Notes: generated by a model from the letters alone, not told the origin. Positions 35,534 through 45,458 are shown, numbered from the stretch's first letter. The stretch is 64,000 nt of DNA from Jannaschia sp. M317 (GCF_025141175.1 NZ_CP081155.1:2385001-2449000), one strand, 5' to 3'. Made by a program: numbers and translations.

Positions 35534-37736
35534 CGAAGGCATTATCCAGATTCACGAGCGCCAGACGTCCGGCAAGTGGAACCCGGCGCAAGGTCCGGCC
35601 CTGACGCGCCTTCTTCAGTCAAACACATCGCTTTCCGAGACTGAGAAGACCCGGCTTGTGTCGGAAACCTTATCGATCATGCGCCAATGCGCTGATCCAA
35701 AGAATCCGGGGGATCACAACACCGGGCTGATCATCGGCTATGTTCAGAGCGGCAAGACGCTCTCTTTTACCAGCTTGTCCGCGCTCGCTCACGACAATGA
35801 CTACCAGATTGTCCTGCTTCTTGCTGGAACGACCAATAACCTGGTCGAGCAATCCTTCGAGCGTCTCAGGAAGGACTTGGAGGTCGAAAAGAACCGGAAC
35901 TGGAAGCTGTTTTCGACCAGAGACAAAGGCTTCCAGGGTGCCGAGGTCGAACGGGTCAAGAGCGAGCTCGCGAAATGGCGCAAAGGGAGCACCCGCTCGC
36001 GCACCGTGCTGATCGTTTCCATGAAGGAGCATCGCCATCTCAATCATCTGGCCACGTTGCTCGCCGGGGTTGATCTGACGAACGTGCCCACGCTTATCAT
36101 CGATGATGAAGGCGACCAGGCGGGGATGAACACCAAAGCCCTGCAACAGGAAGAAAGCACGACCTACGCGCGGATCACCGCGTTGCGCTCTCTCTTCCCG
36201 CATCACAGCTATCTTCTCTACACCGCCACGCCGCAAGCGCCGCTTCTGATCAGCCGCATCGACACACTCTCGCCGGACTTCGGCGCAGTGCTGACTCCCG
36301 GCGACGCCTATGTCGGCGGCAAAGAGTTCTTTGTGGACGGGCCGGACAAATACATCGAACTCATCCCGCAAACCGATGTGCCGGACCGGGACGATCCGCC
36401 CGCGAGCCCACCTGCCAGCATGCTGGAGGCCTTGAAAGACTTCTTCGTCGGCGTGGCCATTGGCCTGCGTGAAGAAGATGACCAGGGCGGCGGCAATCGC
36501 TCCATGATGATCCACCCGGCCATCCCCAAGGCGGATCATCTCATGTTTGCGAGATGGGCGCGGAACACGCGCGATGAATGGGCGGCCATTTTGGACGACC
36601 CGGATCATCACGGCCATGACGACTTGCTGGCGGGTTTTCGCGCTGCCTTCGAGCGGTTGAGCGAGACCTACGCCGTCAACTACGGCTTTGATCAGATCGA
36701 GGCGCTGCTCTTCGATGCTGTGTCGGAAACCGCCATCGCCGAGCTCAACACGCGCGAGAAGACCAAGATACCCTCCATCGATTGGAAGGGTGACTATAGC
36801 TGGATACTTGTCGGCGGGATTGGCCTAGACCGTGGCTTTACCGTGGAAGGCCTGACGGTCTCCTACATGCCAAGGTCCATCGGGATCGGAAACGCCGACA
36901 ATATACAGCAGCGCGCGCGCTTCTTCGGCTACAAGAAGCGCTATCTTGGCCTCTGCCGCATCTATCTCACGACAGAAAACATCGAAGCTTTCCAAGACTA
37001 TGTGTCCCACGAGGAATCAGTTCGCTCATCGATTTCCAAGCACATCAAGGATGGTGGCGGCCTGAAAGACTGGCGGCGCACCTGGTTCCTCAGCCAGAGG
37101 CTGCAACCGACACGGCGCTCTGTCATCTTGCTCGACATGTACCAGTCGCGGGGGCGTGAAGGGTGGATTTACCCCGACTATCCCTATGAGGATACCGGCT
37201 TCGTCGCCGACAACCGCGAAGCGGTGAACCAATTGCTCGGCGCGTTCGACTTCTGGGAATACAAGCAAGACGGCTGGAACCAGCAGCAGACCATTCCGGC
37301 GTTCAGCGACGACATATCGCTCAGCGAGATAATCCCCTTCATCGGGCAAATACGCTACAAGAACCCCAGCGATAGCTTGCAACACTCAGCCATCATGGTT
37401 GGCCTCGAAAAGCTGGCCAGCGAAGACCCTGAGATGCGGTGCAGCGTCTTTGCCTTTTCCGGCCCTTGGTCGGGCGTGGAAGCGCGCCGTAGTCTCGATA
37501 CCAAAGACCCGCCCAAGATCAGAAACCTCTTTCAGGGTAGCAACGCGCGCACCAACTATCCCGGTGCGCGCCAAATCCGGGCCGATGATACGATCACCTT
37601 CCAGATACATCGCTACCACCTAGAGAACGCCGCCAAGAACCGCGTGCTCCTGGAAGACTTGCCCGTGCTCGCCGTGCACATTCCCGAGCATCTGGCAGAG
37701 CGTGTTTGGGTGGAACGAGAGGACGATGCTGTTTGA
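35526..37736 (+). CDS. Z1 domain-containing ATPase
   Basis: The 736-aa protein is a superfamily 2-like ATPase with a Z1 domain. Walker A is GYVQSGKT (71-78), a Walker B variant is LIIDDEGDQAGMN (DDEGDQ at 193-198), motif III-like is LLYTATPQA, and GLDRGFTVEGLTVSYMPR followed by QQRARFFGYK is the late motif pair. Z1 proteins are known in the same restriction-type clusters as the MORC-like ATPase. It likely translocates on or remodels DNA for the cassette. It overlaps the upstream gene by eight bases and the downstream gene by 11. Confidence 0.9.
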   Translation: MSDEGIIQIHERQTSGKWNPAQGPALTRLLQSNTSLSETEKTRLVSETLSIMRQCADPKNPGDHNTGLIIGYVQSGKTLSFTSLSALAHDNDYQIVLLLAGTTNNLVEQSFERLRKDLEVEKNRNWKLFSTRDKGFQGAEVERVKSELAKWRKGSTRSRTVLIVSMKEHRHLNHLATLLAGVDLTNVPTLIIDDEGDQAGMNTKALQQEESTTYARITALRSLFPHHSYLLYTATPQAPLLISRIDTLSPDFGAVLTPGDAYVGGKEFFVDGPDKYIELIPQTDVPDRDDPPASPPASMLEALKDFFVGVAIGLREEDDQGGGNRSMMIHPAIPKADHLMFARWARNTRDEWAAILDDPDHHGHDDLLAGFRAAFERLSETYAVNYGFDQIEALLFDAVSETAIAELNTREKTKIPSIDWKGDYSWILVGGIGLDRGFTVEGLTVSYMPRSIGIGNADNIQQRARFFGYKKRYLGLCRIYLTTENIEAFQDYVSHEESVRSSISKHIKDGGGLKDWRRTWFLSQRLQPTRRSVILLDMYQSRGREGWIYPDYPYEDTGFVADNREAVNQLLGAFDFWEYKQDGWNQQQTIPAFSDDISLSEIIPFIGQIRYKNPSDSLQHSAIMVGLEKLASEDPEMRCSVFAFSGPWSGVEARRSLDTKDPPKIRNLFQGSNARTNYPGARQIRADDTITFQIHRYHLENAAKNRVLLEDLPVLAVHIPEHLAERVWVEREDDAV

Positions 37737-38691
37737 GGCGTATCAGGAGCTTGCCCGCCGGTTCCCGGATGCTTGCCAGCATCTCTTCGGGAGCAAGATC
37801 GATAGTGCCCAAGGGCTTTGGCTTTCACTGGATGCGCAAGGGCAGCCTTATTTGCTCTTCGAGATGGCCGAGGATGATGGCCAGCCTGATCTGAAGCTAA
37901 AATCCGTCGAGGTTCGCTTCGCGTGCCCCTGCGATATTCAGCTTCAGGATGGAAGCGCTCTTTCCGGCATCTACACGCTGGTTTCTCTTGCCAATGACGA
38001 TCCCGACATTATCCGCGTCTTCCTTCGCCTCTTGGAAGAAGCGTTCCTGGTTCCCGGCGCGGATCACTCAGCAGCAGCGGTACGGGACCAAATCCTGTCG
38101 ATTGCAGACCTCTTCACGCGGCTGAACGATGATCTGAAAGACGTGGTTGGCCTCTGGGGTGAGTTGCACATCATCCGCACCGCTCAAGATGTGGGCGCAG
38201 CAGCAAGGGCGTGGTCATCGTCCGCCCGTGCCCGGTACGACTTCATGACCGAACGCTTTGCGCTGGAGGTGAAGACGACTCTGAAGTCTCTCCGGCAGCA
38301 TCGCTTTTCGCTTGAGCAGCTTCGCCCCAATGCGGACATCCGGGTCTATGTCGCTTCTATCTTGCTGACCGAGTTGCCCGGGGGCGAAGCGGCGTGCGAG
38401 TTAATCGATGAAATCTACGCTGCGATGGACGATCCTAACAGCCGCGCCAGTTTCTTGCGCCAGTGTCTGCGCAAAGGCGGCGCGGATGTCTATGGATCAG
38501 AGTTGCGACTGAGCACATTGCCAGACGGCGCATCCATCGCGATCTTTGACGCTGGCACTTTGCCTGTACCATCCGTTGACGGCGCGGACCCAATCTCCAA
38601 CGTGCGCTTTGACCTTCAACTTGAAGGGACGGAGATGCTCGCGTCGGATGACCGACGGAGCGTCTTGAGTTTTTCAACTCTCGACAACTGA
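37726..38691 (+). CDS. DUF4420 PD-(D/E)XK motif protein
   Basis: The 321-aa protein belongs to DUF4420, a PD-(D/E)XK nuclease-like family. The catalytic set is visible in [10 protein letters not shown] (Glu146), [15 protein letters not shown] (Asp172, Glu181-x-Lys183) and the following helix [10 protein letters not shown]. It is the presumed DNA-cutting member of the cassette. ATG 37726 overlaps the last bases of the Z1 gene and is preceded by GAGAGGA; a GTG at 37702 is also in frame. The gap to trbB (150 bases) contains nothing recognisable. Confidence 0.88.
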   Translation: MLFEAYQELARRFPDACQHLFGSKIDSAQGLWLSLDAQGQPYLLFEMAEDDGQPDLKLKSVEVRFACPCDIQLQDGSALSGIYTLVSLANDDPDIIRVFLRLLEEAFLVPGADHSAAAVRDQILSIADLFTRLNDDLKDVVGLWGELHIIRTAQDVGAAARAWSSSARARYDFMTERFALEVKTTLKSLRQHRFSLEQLRPNADIRVYVASILLTELPGGEAACELIDEIYAAMDDPNSRASFLRQCLRKGGADVYGSELRLSTLPDGASIAIFDAGTLPVPSVDGADPISNVRFDLQLEGTEMLASDDRRSVLSFSTLDN

Positions 38692-38841
38692 TAACTCGGT
38701 TTCAACTTACCCTTTCCCCTGTCTTTGCACGCCACAGCCCTACGCCCCTTGAAGACCTGTTGAGCGCAGCCGGTTTCCGGTTTTCTTGATGGACCCGATC
38801 CAGGGCCGCCCGTTGGGGGCCACTCACGGAACGGGGACAAC

Positions 38842-39840
38842 ATGGCAGAGGCAACTCGGAAACCGGAAGCGATGGCCCGCGGGGCGCGGATGCTGCGCAC
38901 GGCGCTCGGGCCCGCCATCGCCGGGTTTCTGGAGGACCCAATGATTGTCGAGGTCATGCTCAATCCCGACGGGCGGCTCTGGATCGACCGGCTCTCCGAA
39001 GGATTGTCCGATACCGGAGCCACGCTGTCACCCGCCGATGGCGAGCGGATCGTACGGCTCGTCGCCCACCATGTCGGGGCCGAGGTCCATGCCGCGCGCC
39101 CGCGCGTTTCGGCCGAACTGCCCGAGACCGGCGAGCGCTTCGAGGGACTCCTCCCGCCCGTGGTTACCGCGCCCTGTTTCGCGATCCGCAAGCCTGCCGT
39201 CGCGGTCTTCACTTTGGACGACTACGTCGCTTCCGGGATCATGACAGAGGTCCAGGCGGAGCTTTTGCGCGAGGGCGTTGCCGCGCGGGCCAATATCCTT
39301 GTGGCGGGCGGCACCTCGACCGGCAAGACGACGCTGACCAATGCGCTCCTGGCCGAGGTTGCCGGGACATCGGACCGCGTGGTGATCATCGAGGACACGC
39401 GTGAGCTGCAATGCACAACGCCTAACCTCGTCGCCCTGCGCACCAAGGACGGGGTCGCCTCGCTCTCCGATCTCGTCCGCTCCTCGCTCCGCCTGCGCCC
39501 CGACCGCATTCCCATCGGCGAGGTGCGCGGGGCCGAGGCGCTGGACCTGTTGAAGGCCTGGGGCACCGGTCATCCGGGCGGGATCGGCACCATCCATGCG
39601 GGCTCGGCCCTGGGGGCCCTGCGCCGGATGGAGCAGCTCATCCAGGAGGCCGTAGTCACCGTGCCGCGGGCCCTCATCGCCGAAACCATCGATCTCATCG
39701 CCGTCCTCTCCGGGCGCGGGCCCAACCGCCACCTCGCCGAACTCGCCCGCGTCGAGGGGCTGGGACGCAATGGCGACTACCGCATCACCCCGGCGGCGCT
39801 GCCGACCGGGATGGAAACTGACACAGGAGACCCTTCATGA
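38842..39840 (+). CDS. trbB: P-type conjugative transfer ATPase TrbB
   Basis: The 332-aa VirB11-type ATPase powers assembly and transport of the type IV secretion channel at the cytoplasmic face. Visible are the N-terminal domain with [16 protein letters not shown], Walker A GGTSTGKT (156-163), the Asp box [11 protein letters not shown], and Walker B-like [38 protein letters not shown] 38842 follows GGGGAC. It is the first gene of a compact trb operon and overlaps trbC by four bases. Confidence 0.95.
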   Translation: MAEATRKPEAMARGARMLRTALGPAIAGFLEDPMIVEVMLNPDGRLWIDRLSEGLSDTGATLSPADGERIVRLVAHHVGAEVHAARPRVSAELPETGERFEGLLPPVVTAPCFAIRKPAVAVFTLDDYVASGIMTEVQAELLREGVAARANILVAGGTSTGKTTLTNALLAEVAGTSDRVVIIEDTRELQCTTPNLVALRTKDGVASLSDLVRSSLRLRPDRIPIGEVRGAEALDLLKAWGTGHPGGIGTIHAGSALGALRRMEQLIQEAVVTVPRALIAETIDLIAVLSGRGPNRHLAELARVEGLGRNGDYRITPAALPTGMETDTGDPS

Positions 39841-40169
39841 CACGATCCCTTCACCCGCTGCGTGCGCAGGCCGCCCACGCCGTCACCTACGCCACCGTCA
39901 CCCTGATGCTGGCCGGGCCCGCCCGGGCCGCGGGCTCCTCCATGCCCTGGGAAGCGCCGCTGCAATCGATCCTCGAGTCGATCGAGGGGCCGGTCGCCAA
40001 GATTATCGCCGTGATCATCATCATCGTCACCGGCCTCACGCTGGCCTTCGGTGATACCTCCGGGGGCTTCCGGCGCCTGATCCAGATCGTCTTCGGCATC
40101 TCCATCGCTTTCGCGGCGAGTTCCTTCTTTCTGAGCTTCTTCAGCTTCGGCGGCGGGGCGCTGATCTGA
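39837..40169 (+). CDS. trbC: TrbC/VirB2 pilin precursor
   Basis: The 110-aa product has a long signal region ending near AGPARAAG and two hydrophobic helices (about residues 55-72 and 85-105: KIIAVIIIIVTGLTLAFG and IVFGISIAFAASSFFLSFF). This is the layout of a VirB2/TrbC pilin, processed by the TraF peptidase encoded upstream. It overlaps trbB and is followed by a strong hairpin before trbD. Confidence 0.92.
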   Translation: MTRSLHPLRAQAAHAVTYATVTLMLAGPARAAGSSMPWEAPLQSILESIEGPVAKIIAVIIIIVTGLTLAFGDTSGGFRRLIQIVFGISIAFAASSFFLSFFSFGGGALI

Positions 40170-40197
40170 TGGTGGCGACCGGTTCACCGCAGGGGAA

Positions 40198-40222
40198 CGC
40201 GGCTTTCCAGTGGAAAGCCGCG
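40198..40222 (+). promoter_or_regulatory. Strong hairpin between trbC and trbD
   Basis: CGCGGCTTTCC (40198-40208) and GGAAAGCCGCG (40212-40222) form a perfect 11-bp stem around AGT. The trbD ribosome site (GGGAGGA) begins two bases after it. With no T tract it is more likely an mRNA stability or translation element, which could raise pilin (trbC) output over downstream genes. Confidence 0.6.
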
Positions 40223-40235
40223 AGGGAGGAACGCC

Positions 40236-40529
40236 ATGAGCGGTAGCGAATGGCCAGCCTTTGAACAGCTGGCCGACGTGCCGGGCTTCACTGTTCCGGT
40301 CCACCGGGCGCTGACCGAGCAGATCCTTCTCGCCGGGGCGCCGCGGGCCTTCGCGATCCTGAACGGCACGCTGGCCGGGGCCATCGGACTAGGTCTGCAG
40401 CTCTGGGTCGCTGGGATCGTCATCGGTCTCCTGGGCCACCTGGTGGCGGTCTGGGCCGCGCGACGGGATCCGCTCTTCGTCGAGGTCGGACGCCGGCATC
40501 TGCGTCTGCCCGGTCATCTCGAGGTGTGA
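40236..40529 (+). CDS. trbD: TrbD/VirB3 family protein
   Basis: The 97-aa product has a short N-terminal segment (FEQLADVPGFTVPVHRALTEQILLAGAPRAFAILNGTLAGAI). Two hydrophobic stretches (GLGLQLWVAGIVIGLLGHLVAVWA) and the terminal VEVGRRHLRLPGHLEV complete it, as in VirB3. It is an inner-membrane part of the secretion channel. GGGAGG fixes the start. Confidence 0.92.
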   Translation: MSGSEWPAFEQLADVPGFTVPVHRALTEQILLAGAPRAFAILNGTLAGAIGLGLQLWVAGIVIGLLGHLVAVWAARRDPLFVEVGRRHLRLPGHLEV

Positions 40530-40538
40530 GGCAGAACC

Positions 40539-43034
40539 ATGATGAACCTCGCGGAATATCGCCGGAAAGGGACGCGGCTCGCGGATTACCTGCCCTGGGC
40601 GGCGCTGGTGGCCCCCGGCGTGGTGTTGAACAAGGATGGCAGCCTGCAGCGTTCCGCCCGGTTCCGCGGCCCCGATCTCGACAGCGCGGTCGCGGCGGAG
40701 CTCGTGGCCGTCGCGGGGCGCATCAACAACGCCTTTCGCCGCCTCGGTTCCGGCTGGGCGATCTTCGTCGAAGCGCAGCGCGTGGCAGCGGCTGACTATC
40801 CCGACAGCCGCTTTCCCGATCCGGCCTCGGCGCTGCTCGATGCCGAGCGTCGCGCGGGGTTTGCCGAGCAGGGGGCGCATTTCCAGTCGGAGTATCTCCT
40901 GACCTTCCTCTACCTGCCGCCCGCAGAGGAGGCCGCGCGGGCCGAGACCTGGCTCTACGAAGGCCGCGACAAGACCGGCATCGATGCGGGCGAGGTGCTG
41001 CGTGGCTTCATCGATCGCACCGACCGTGTGCTGGCGCTCTTCGACGGCATCATGCCCGAATGCCGCTGGATGGGTGACAGCGAAACGCTGACGTATCTCC
41101 ATTCCACCATCTCGACGCAGGCCCACCGCGTCCGCGTGCCGGAAACCCCGGCCTATCTCGACGCGCTTCTGGCCGATCAGCCGCTCACCGGCGGGCTCGA
41201 GCCCCGGCTGGGAGACGCCCATCTGCGTGTCCTGACCCTCTCGGGCTTCCCGACCGCCACCACGCCGGGGATCCTCGACGACCTCAACCGGCTGGCGTTT
41301 CCCTATCGCTGGGCGACCCGCGCCATCCTGATGGACAAGATGGAGGCCGCGCGGATGGTCGCGCGTATCCGCCGCCAATGGTTCGCCAAGCGCAAATCCA
41401 TCGCTGCGATCCTGAAGGAGGTGATGACCAACGAGCAATCGGCGCTGGTCGACACCGACGCGGCCAACAAGGCCGCCGATGCCAACATGGCCCTGCAGGA
41501 GCTCGGCGCCGATATCGCGGGCGAGGCCTATGTCACGGCGACGCTCATCGTCTGGGACGAAGACCCGCGCCGCGCCGACGAGAAACTGCGCTTGGTCGAG
41601 AAGGTGGTGCAGGGCAGGGACTTCACTGCCATGGTCGAGACGGTCAATGCGGTCGATGCCTGGCTCGGCTCGCTGCCGGGGCAGGCTTATGCCAATGTCC
41701 GCCAGCCGCCGATCTCCACCCTGAACCTCGCCCATATGATCCCGCTTTCGGCTGTCTGGGCCGGGGAAGAGCGGGATGCGCATTTCGACGGCCCGCCGCT
41801 GCTCTACGGCAAGACCGAGGGCGCGACGCCCTTCCGCCTCTCGCTCCATGTGGGCGATGTCGGACACACGCTGGTCGTGGGACCCACCGGGGCCGGCAAA
41901 TCCGTGCTGCTCGCGCTCATGGCGCTGCAGTTCCGCCGCTACCCGGGCGCACAGGTCTTCGCCTTCGACTTTGGGGGCTCAATCCGCGCCGCCACCCTCG
42001 CCATGGGCGGCGATTGGCATGATCTGGGCGGCGAATTGACCGAAGGCGCGGAAACCACGGTCTTCCTCCAGCCGCTGGCGCGCATCGACGATCCCACCGA
42101 GCGGAGTTGGGCCGCAGGCTGGATCGGTGCCATCCTCGCCCGCGAGGGCATCGCGATCACGCCCGAGGTGAAGGAGCATCTCTGGTCCGCCCTGACCTCG
42201 CTGGCCTCCGCCCCGGTCGGCGAGCGCACGATCACCGGTCTCGCGGTCCTTCTGCAATCTTCCGACCTGAAACAGGCCCTGCGCCCCTATTGCCTGGGCG
42301 GTGCCCATGGGCGCCTACTTGATGCCGAGACCGAAGCGCTTGGCGCGGCCTCGGTCCAGGCCTTCGAGATCGAGGGGCTGGTCGGCACCGCCGCGGCCCC
42401 CGCGGTCCTCTCCTATCTCTTCCACCGCATCGGCGACCGGCTCGACGGGCGGCCGACGCTCCTGATCATCGACGAGGGCTGGCTCGCGCTCGATGACGAG
42501 GGCTTCGCGGGCCAACTCCGCGAATGGCTGAAGACCCTGCGCAAGAAGAACGCCTCGGTGATCTTCGCGACCCAGTCGCTCTCGGACATTAACGCCTCCG
42601 CGATCGCGCCCGCGATCATCGAAAGCTGCCCGACCCGGCTGCTCCTCCCCAACGAACGGGCCATCGAGCCCCAGATCACCGCGATCTACCGCCGTTTCGG
42701 TCTCAATGACCGGCAGATCGAGATCCTCGGCCGCGCCACACCCAAGCGCGACTACTATTGCCAGTCGCGGCGCGGCAACCGGCTCTTCGAGCTGGGCCTG
42801 TCCGAAGTGGGCCTCGCGCTCTGCGCAGCCTCGTCCAAGTCCGACCAGGCGCTGATCTCTGACATCCTCGCGGAACACGGCCGCGATGGGTTTCTCGCCG
42901 GCTGGCTCGAGGCCCGCGGGGTCGGCTGGGCCGCAGACCTCATCCCCGAGCTCACCAATCTCGCACCGGAACCAGAGGTGCCGGACGCCCCGATCCCCCA
43001 AGCCCCCGAACCAGCAGAGGAGACCATCCCATGA
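40539..43034 (+). CDS. trbE: Conjugal transfer ATPase TrbE (VirB4)
   Basis: The 831-aa protein is the large VirB4-type ATPase of the channel. It begins MMNLAEYRRKGTRLADYLPWAALVAPGVVLNKDGSLQRSARFRG. It has Walker A GPTGAGKS at about residue 448, Walker B in LLIIDEGWLALDDEGF, and the late motif VIFATQSLSDINASAIAPAIIESCPTRLLLPN. Length is typical. Its stop overlaps the trbJ start by four bases. Confidence 0.95.
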   Translation: MMNLAEYRRKGTRLADYLPWAALVAPGVVLNKDGSLQRSARFRGPDLDSAVAAELVAVAGRINNAFRRLGSGWAIFVEAQRVAAADYPDSRFPDPASALLDAERRAGFAEQGAHFQSEYLLTFLYLPPAEEAARAETWLYEGRDKTGIDAGEVLRGFIDRTDRVLALFDGIMPECRWMGDSETLTYLHSTISTQAHRVRVPETPAYLDALLADQPLTGGLEPRLGDAHLRVLTLSGFPTATTPGILDDLNRLAFPYRWATRAILMDKMEAARMVARIRRQWFAKRKSIAAILKEVMTNEQSALVDTDAANKAADANMALQELGADIAGEAYVTATLIVWDEDPRRADEKLRLVEKVVQGRDFTAMVETVNAVDAWLGSLPGQAYANVRQPPISTLNLAHMIPLSAVWAGEERDAHFDGPPLLYGKTEGATPFRLSLHVGDVGHTLVVGPTGAGKSVLLALMALQFRRYPGAQVFAFDFGGSIRAATLAMGGDWHDLGGELTEGAETTVFLQPLARIDDPTERSWAAGWIGAILAREGIAITPEVKEHLWSALTSLASAPVGERTITGLAVLLQSSDLKQALRPYCLGGAHGRLLDAETEALGAASVQAFEIEGLVGTAAAPAVLSYLFHRIGDRLDGRPTLLIIDEGWLALDDEGFAGQLREWLKTLRKKNASVIFATQSLSDINASAIAPAIIESCPTRLLLPNERAIEPQITAIYRRFGLNDRQIEILGRATPKRDYYCQSRRGNRLFELGLSEVGLALCAASSKSDQALISDILAEHGRDGFLAGWLEARGVGWAADLIPELTNLAPEPEVPDAPIPQAPEPAEETIP

Positions 43035-43819
43035 CCCATACCGCTCATCGGTTGACCAAGCTCGCCAGCGCCTCCGCGCTTGCCCTGACGCTCGCCGCCC
43101 CCATCGGGCTTGCACCGATCTTCGCCACGCCAGCCCACGCATTCTTCTTCGGCGGGGGCGGACGCATCGTCTACGACCCGCGCAATCACGCCGAGAACAT
43201 CCTCTCCGCCGCCCGGGCGCTGGAGCAGATCAACAACCAGATCACCCAGCTGCAGAACGAGGCGCAGATGCTGATGAACCAGGCGCGCAACCTTGCGAGC
43301 CTGCCCTATTCCTCGCTGCAGGCGCTGCAGCAGAATGTCGACCGGACGCGGCAACTCCTGTCCCAGGCGCAGAACATCGCCTTCGATGTCGCCCAGATCG
43401 ACCAGGTCTTCCAGCAGGACTATGCAAACATCCCCATGGCGGCACCCGAGGCGCAGCTTCTGGCCGATGCGCGCTCCCGCTGGGAAAACACCGTCGGCGG
43501 GCTGCAGGACGCGCTCCGCGTCCAGGCCGGCGTCGTCGGCAATCTCGACGGCCAGCGCGCCGAGCTCTCCGCCCTTGTCGGCGAAAGCCAATCCGCCGTC
43601 GGCGCCTTGCAGGCGACCCAGGCGGGGAACCAGCTCCTGGCGCTGCAATCCCAGCAGATCGCCGATCTGATCGCCGTCGTCGCCGCCAATGGCCGCGCAA
43701 CCGCGCTGGTCGAGGCCGAGCGGTCCGCGGCAGCCGAACAGGGCCGCGTCCAGCGCGAGCGTTTCCTCACCCCGGGCGGGGGCTACCAGCCCGGCAACGC
43801 CCAGATGTTCAACAACTGA
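43031..43819 (+). CDS. trbJ: P-type conjugative transfer protein TrbJ
   Basis: The 262-aa protein has a signal peptide ending AHA-FFFGGGG and a mostly coiled-coil periplasmic body: YDPRNHAENILSAARALEQINNQITQLQNEAQMLMNQARNLASLPYSSLQALQQNVDRTRQLL, and later AGNQLLALQSQQIADLIAVVAANGRA. This matches TrbJ (VirB5-like), a minor pilus or channel component in the periplasm. It overlaps trbE. Confidence 0.94.
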   Translation: MTHTAHRLTKLASASALALTLAAPIGLAPIFATPAHAFFFGGGGRIVYDPRNHAENILSAARALEQINNQITQLQNEAQMLMNQARNLASLPYSSLQALQQNVDRTRQLLSQAQNIAFDVAQIDQVFQQDYANIPMAAPEAQLLADARSRWENTVGGLQDALRVQAGVVGNLDGQRAELSALVGESQSAVGALQATQAGNQLLALQSQQIADLIAVVAANGRATALVEAERSAAAEQGRVQRERFLTPGGGYQPGNAQMFNN

Positions 43820-43832
43820 AGAGGGCAGGCCC

Positions 43833-44105
43833 ATGGAGGGATCGGTCCTCGTGCGCATCGCGGCCATCGTCTTCGTCGCCATCGCGATCACCGCGGCGGT
43901 GGTGGAGATGAGCCGCGACGAGGAAGGGCAGGCAGTGCGTCCGGCGTCTTCCTTCATGCCGGAGGCCGATCCATTGCGGACCGAACAACGGCGCTGCCAG
44001 GAACTGGGTGAGGCCGCCGCCTCCGATCCCGACTGTCTCGCCGTCTGGGCCGAAACCCGCGACCGCTTTCTCGGGCGCGACCGCGACCGGACCGGGGGCG
44101 AGTGA
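43833..44105 (+). CDS. trbK: Putative entry exclusion protein TrbK-alt
   Basis: The 90-aa protein has one N-terminal membrane helix (VLVRIAAIVFVAIAITAAVVEM) and a short periplasmic part with two cysteines in RRCQELGEAAASDPDCLAVWAETRDRFLG. This is the pattern of the TrbK-alt family found between trbJ and trbL. Such proteins are proposed to block entry of the same element into a cell that already has it. GAGGGCAGG precedes ATG 43833. Confidence 0.82.
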   Translation: MEGSVLVRIAAIVFVAIAITAAVVEMSRDEEGQAVRPASSFMPEADPLRTEQRRCQELGEAAASDPDCLAVWAETRDRFLGRDRDRTGGE

Positions 44106-44108
44106 GCC

Positions 44109-45458
44109 ATGGGCGGCACCGGCGTCATCGACACCTTCCTCGGGGTCTTCACCTCCTATATCGACAGCGGCTTCGGGTTGCTGGGGGGCGAGGTCGCCTT
44201 CATCGCCAGCACGCTCATCGTGATCGATGTGACGCTGGCCGCGCTCTTCTGGGCCTGGGGCGCCGATGACGACATCATCGCCCGCCTTGTGAAAAAGACC
44301 CTCTACGTCGGAGTCTTCGCCTTCCTGATCTCCAACTGGAACAGCCTCGCGGCTATCGTCTTCGACAGTTTCGCGGGGCTGGGGCTGCTCGCCTCCGGCA
44401 CCGGCTTTTCGCCCGCCGATCTCCTGCGCCCCGGACGGGTGGCGCAGACCGGCCTCGATGCCGGCCGACCGCTCCTGGAATCCACGGCCGATCTCATGGG
44501 CTTCGTCGCCTTCTTCGAGAACTTCATCCAGATCGCCTGCCTGCTTTTCGCCTGGGCGCTGGTGCTCTTGGCCTTCTTCCTCCTCGCGGTGCAGCTCTTC
44601 GTGACGCTCATCGAGTTCAAGCTGACGACGCTCGCGGGCTTCGTGCTGATCCCTTTCGGCCTTTTCGGCAAGACCGCCTTCATGGCCGAGCGTGTGCTGG
44701 GCAATGTCGTTTCCTCCGGCATCAAGGTGCTGGTGCTGGCGGTGATCATCGGGATCGGCTCGACGCTCTTCGGCCAGTTCACCGCCGGGTTCGGGGGCGT
44801 GGCACCCACCATCGACGAGGCCATGGCGATCGTGCTGGCCGCGCTCTCGCTCCTCGGTCTCGGCATCTTCGGCCCGGGCATCGCCACGGGCCTTGTCTCC
44901 GGCGGCCCGCAACTGGGCGCGGGGGCCGCCGTCGGCACCGGGCTTGCCGTGGGCGGCGCTGCGGTCGCGGCGGGTGGCGGGGCCCTACTCGGCGCCCGCG
45001 GAGCCGGGGCGCTCGCTTCGGGCGGGGCAGCTGCCACGCGCGGTGCCGCTGCGGCCACGGGCGCGGCATCCACCGCCTACAGACTCGGATCGATGGGACA
45101 GACCGGCGCTGCTGGGGTCGCTTCCGGTCTCGGTGGCGTGGCCCGGGCCGCGGGATCCGCGGCTGCATCGCCCCTGCGCCGCGCTGCCGCCTCGGCTTCT
45201 GAAGCGGTCAAGGCAAGCCATGCCGCCGGTGCCCGCGCGGGTTTCGCCGCCACCGGCGGCGCGTCCTCGCTTGGTAGCGTGGCAGGCGCGTCGGCCGCCA
45301 TGGTCGCTCCGGCTGGCAGCCCACCGGCCTGGGCGCGCTCCATGCGCCGCAGCCAAGCCATGAGCCATGGCGTTTCCGCCGCCACACATGCGCTGCGCGC
45401 CGGGGACAGCCCCGGCTCTGGCGCCTCCGTTTCCCTATCCGAAAGCGACCGCCCATGA
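44109..45458 (+). CDS. trbL: P-type conjugative transfer protein TrbL
   Basis: The 449-aa VirB6-like protein has at least six membrane helices in its first 270 residues (for example GEVAFIASTLIVIDVTLAALFWAWG, FIQIACLLFAWALVLLAFFLLAVQLFVTLIEF and VLVLAVIIGIGSTLFG). A conserved TTLAGFVLIPFGLFGKTAFMAERVLGNV lies in the middle. The last 170 residues are a low-complexity Ala/Gly/Ser tail, common in TrbL. It forms part of the inner-membrane channel. It overlaps trbF by four bases. Confidence 0.93.
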   Translation: MGGTGVIDTFLGVFTSYIDSGFGLLGGEVAFIASTLIVIDVTLAALFWAWGADDDIIARLVKKTLYVGVFAFLISNWNSLAAIVFDSFAGLGLLASGTGFSPADLLRPGRVAQTGLDAGRPLLESTADLMGFVAFFENFIQIACLLFAWALVLLAFFLLAVQLFVTLIEFKLTTLAGFVLIPFGLFGKTAFMAERVLGNVVSSGIKVLVLAVIIGIGSTLFGQFTAGFGGVAPTIDEAMAIVLAALSLLGLGIFGPGIATGLVSGGPQLGAGAAVGTGLAVGGAAVAAGGGALLGARGAGALASGGAAATRGAAAATGAASTAYRLGSMGQTGAAGVASGLGGVARAAGSAAASPLRRAAASASEAVKASHAAGARAGFAATGGASSLGSVAGASAAMVAPAGSPPAWARSMRRSQAMSHGVSAATHALRAGDSPGSGASVSLSESDRP

